From Eubacterium sp. (GTDB lineage Bacteria > Bacillota_A > Clostridia > Peptostreptococcales > Anaerovoracaceae), in the NCBI GenBank assembly GCA_021769545.1, contig JAETSS010000094.1:1-5693 (forward strand): DNA of 5,693 nt, given 5' to 3'. This document shows positions 4,324 to 5,693 of the stretch, in pieces; position 1 is the first letter of the stretch, and every line of letters starts with the position of its first letter. The notes beneath the pieces are model-generated. The model saw only the letters and a program-made list of their open reading frames with translations. It searched no databases and was not told the origin of the DNA. A program made the position numbers and the translations under genes.

Positions 4324-5693
4324 TTAATTTATACCAAATTCAGCCAGCTTCCTGTATAAAGTCGCTCTCGACAGGCCGAGCTCTCTGGCTACAGCCTCCT
4401 TGACGCCTTTATGCTGTTTAAGCTTTTTCATGATTATTTCCTTCTCATACAGCTTGACCTGTTCCGACAGCGGCTTATCGAGATTCTTGAACTTTATCAT
4501 CTCTTCCTCCTTCTGCAGGATCCTTGCAGGGACCTCTTCGATATTTATCGTATTGCCGAAGGCCATATTAGTACCGTATTCCACGGCGTTTTCAAGCTCT
4601 CTTACGTTGCCGGGCCAATCATGATTTATGTAAAGCTCTTCCACCTCCGGTGAGAAGCGCTCTATATTCTTGTTCATGAAGCTGTTGTATTTCTTAAGGA
4701 AATGATACATGAGCAGTCTTATATCATCCTTCCTTTCCCTGAGAGGCGGTATGGACAGCGGTATGACGCTGAGCCTGTAATAGAGGTCCTCCCTAAAAGA
4801 GCCTTCTATTATGAGCTTCTCAAGATCCTTATTTGTTGCGGCTATTACCCTTACATCAACTATGACGCTCCTGCTTCCGCCGACCCTGTCGAACCTCATA
4901 TTCTGGAGTACGTGCAGGATCTTTACCTGAAGATGCAGAGGCATATCGCCTATTTCATCGAGAAAGATCGTTCCGCCGTCGGCAAGCTCGAATTTACCTT
5001 CCTTGCCCTTCTCACTGGCCCCCGTGAAAGCCCCCTTCTCATATCCGAAAAGTTCACTTTCCAGAAGATTTTCAGGGATCGCTCCACAGTTTACCGTTAT
5101 AAAAGGCTTGTCCCTTCTGGCGCTGGCGTAATGTATCGCCTTGGCGAACATCTCCTTGCCTGTGCCGCTTTCGCCCGTGATCAGGACCGTGGAATTGCTC
5201 CTTGCCGTTATCAGTGCCTGCTTCTTCGCAGTCATTATCTTCTCGCTGGTACCTATGATATCATCGACGGTATTTTTGATGTTTCTGGTATTGAAATTAT
5301 ATATTAATTTCTGTGCTTCTTCAATATCTCTGAAAGAAATAACCACACCGTCTATTTCATCACCCGATAAAAATGGTTTCGCCGTCACGATGAAGTGATG
5401 CTGTTTTCCGTCCACCTTGAAGATCTCTTCGTTTTCGGTATAGCCTCTGCCCGTATCGAGCACCTTGATAGCCGGGCTTCCCGGCATCAGGTCGTCTATA
5501 TGTCTTCCCACAAGATCCCTCTTGGTGGTGCCGAACAGCGCCGCCGCTCTGTTATTGCAATGCTTGACATATCCCCTCTGATCGAGAGCGAATATGCCCT
5601 CGTGAGCTGTTTCCAGAACCGTGGACATCTCATCACGGGACCCTTCAACTATCTCCAGAGTCTCCTGCTGATCAGCCTTTGCAGAAAGAAGAT
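4324..5693 (-). CDS. Sigma-54-dependent activator with PAS sensor, 5' end outside window
   Basis: An enhancer-binding protein that would activate sigma-54 RNA polymerase. Counting from the Met at 5628, a PAS domain spans about residues 1-105 ([20 protein letters not shown] at the start), followed by a linker and an AAA+ domain at about 122-350. Walker A is GESGTGKE (152-159), the sigma-54 contact loop GAFTGA is intact (199-204), Walker B is IFLDEI (221-226), [11 protein letters not shown] (278-288) holds the arginine-finger region, and GNVREL (340-345) is sensor II. A Fis-type helix-turn-helix ends the protein (about 405-434, [20 protein letters not shown]). The frame stays open from 5628 to the edge at 5693, adding 21 residues ([18 protein letters not shown] linker), and the Met at 5628 has no ribosome binding site. 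The gene therefore starts outside, probably with another sensory domain. It precedes the aminotransferase by 35 bases, suggesting control of amino acid use. The ligand is unknown. Confidence 0.92.
   Translation of the reverse strand, partial: LLSAKADQQETLEIVEGSRDEMSTVLETAHEGIFALDQRGYVKHCNNRAAALFGTTKRDLVGRHIDDLMPGSPAIKVLDTGRGYTENEEIFKVDGKQHHFIVTAKPFLSGDEIDGVVISFRDIEEAQKLIYNFNTRNIKNTVDDIIGTSEKIMTAKKQALITARSNSTVLITGESGTGKEMFAKAIHYASARRDKPFITVNCGAIPENLLESELFGYEKGAFTGASEKGKEGKFELADGGTIFLDEIGDMPLHLQVKILHVLQNMRFDRVGGSRSVIVDVRVIAATNKDLEKLIIEGSFREDLYYRLSVIPLSIPPLRERKDDIRLLMYHFLKKYNSFMNKNIERFSPEVEELYINHDWPGNVRELENAVEYGTNMAFGNTINIEEVPARILQKEEEMIKFKNLDKPLSEQVKLYEKEIIMKKLKQHKGVKEAVARELGLSRATLYRKLAEFGIN
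4328..4336 (-). promoter_or_regulatory. Possible extended -10 promoter of the aminotransferase gene
   Basis: On the minus strand TGG-TATAAA overlaps the last codons of the activator gene, 39 bases before the aminotransferase ATG, in very AT-rich DNA. There is no good -35. It would let the highly codon-biased aminotransferase be expressed apart from the activator. Weak evidence. Confidence 0.3.

Noticed and set aside
4320..4350. Possible sigma-54 promoter (TGGC followed by TTTGG) before the aminotransferase
   Set aside because: The required GC at the -12 position with ten bases between GG and GC is absent; the sequence there reads TA.
4702..5307. 201-codon plus-strand open frame opposite the sigma-54 activator
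   Set aside because: The minus strand carries Walker A, GAFTGA and Walker B motifs over the same bases; the plus-strand product has no recognisable pattern.
1..5693. CRISPR array, tRNA, rRNA, riboswitch or insertion sequence
   Set aside because: No regularly spaced repeats, cloverleaf-like segments, transposase motifs or recognisable riboswitch core were seen by eye on either strand.

Overview
The window reads as chromosomal DNA of an anaerobic Bacillota, most likely class Clostridia. This is inferred from the gene families (a PfoR-type EIIC-like membrane protein, a 3H-domain NiaR-type repressor, a PAS/sigma-54 activator, an FmdE-type zinc-finger protein), strong GGAGG ribosome binding sites, AT-rich intergenic DNA and heavy AGA/AGG use for arginine. 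No rRNA or tRNA gene, CRISPR array, insertion sequence or phage gene was seen. The species cannot be named from this sequence.

Layout, left to right. Positions 1-2003 hold three minus-strand genes that look like one operon, read from 2003 downward: a 359-residue PfoR/PTS EIIC-type membrane protein, an FmdE-family protein with a C-terminal zinc finger, and the first 96 codons of a bacterial PH-domain (YdbS-like) membrane protein that runs off the left edge. Positions 2004-2236 are a divergent control region with one plausible sigma-A promoter facing each way, a 21-bp near-perfect palindrome and several CACTT half-sites. On the plus strand, 2237-2788 encodes a NiaR-type repressor (winged helix plus 3H domain), followed by a strong two-tier terminator hairpin. 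Convergent to it, on the minus strand, are a class III (GabT-like) aminotransferase (4288-2930) and, 35 bases upstream of it, a PAS/AAA+/Fis sigma-54-dependent activator (5693-4324). The activator frame stays open to the right edge, so its true N-terminus lies outside the window.

How the genes may work together. The 3H-domain regulator probably controls itself and the divergent operon through the shared region, which would make the EIIC-like protein a candidate transporter or sensor for the regulator's effector; nicotinate is the known effector of characterised NiaR proteins. The sigma-54 activator and the aminotransferase form a second unit, probably for use of GABA or another omega-amino acid. 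No -24/-12 promoter was found between them, so the activator's target promoter is probably elsewhere. The most interesting part is the 3H-regulator/EIIC-like/FmdE/PH-domain neighbourhood: each family is known, but the combination has no function I can assign.
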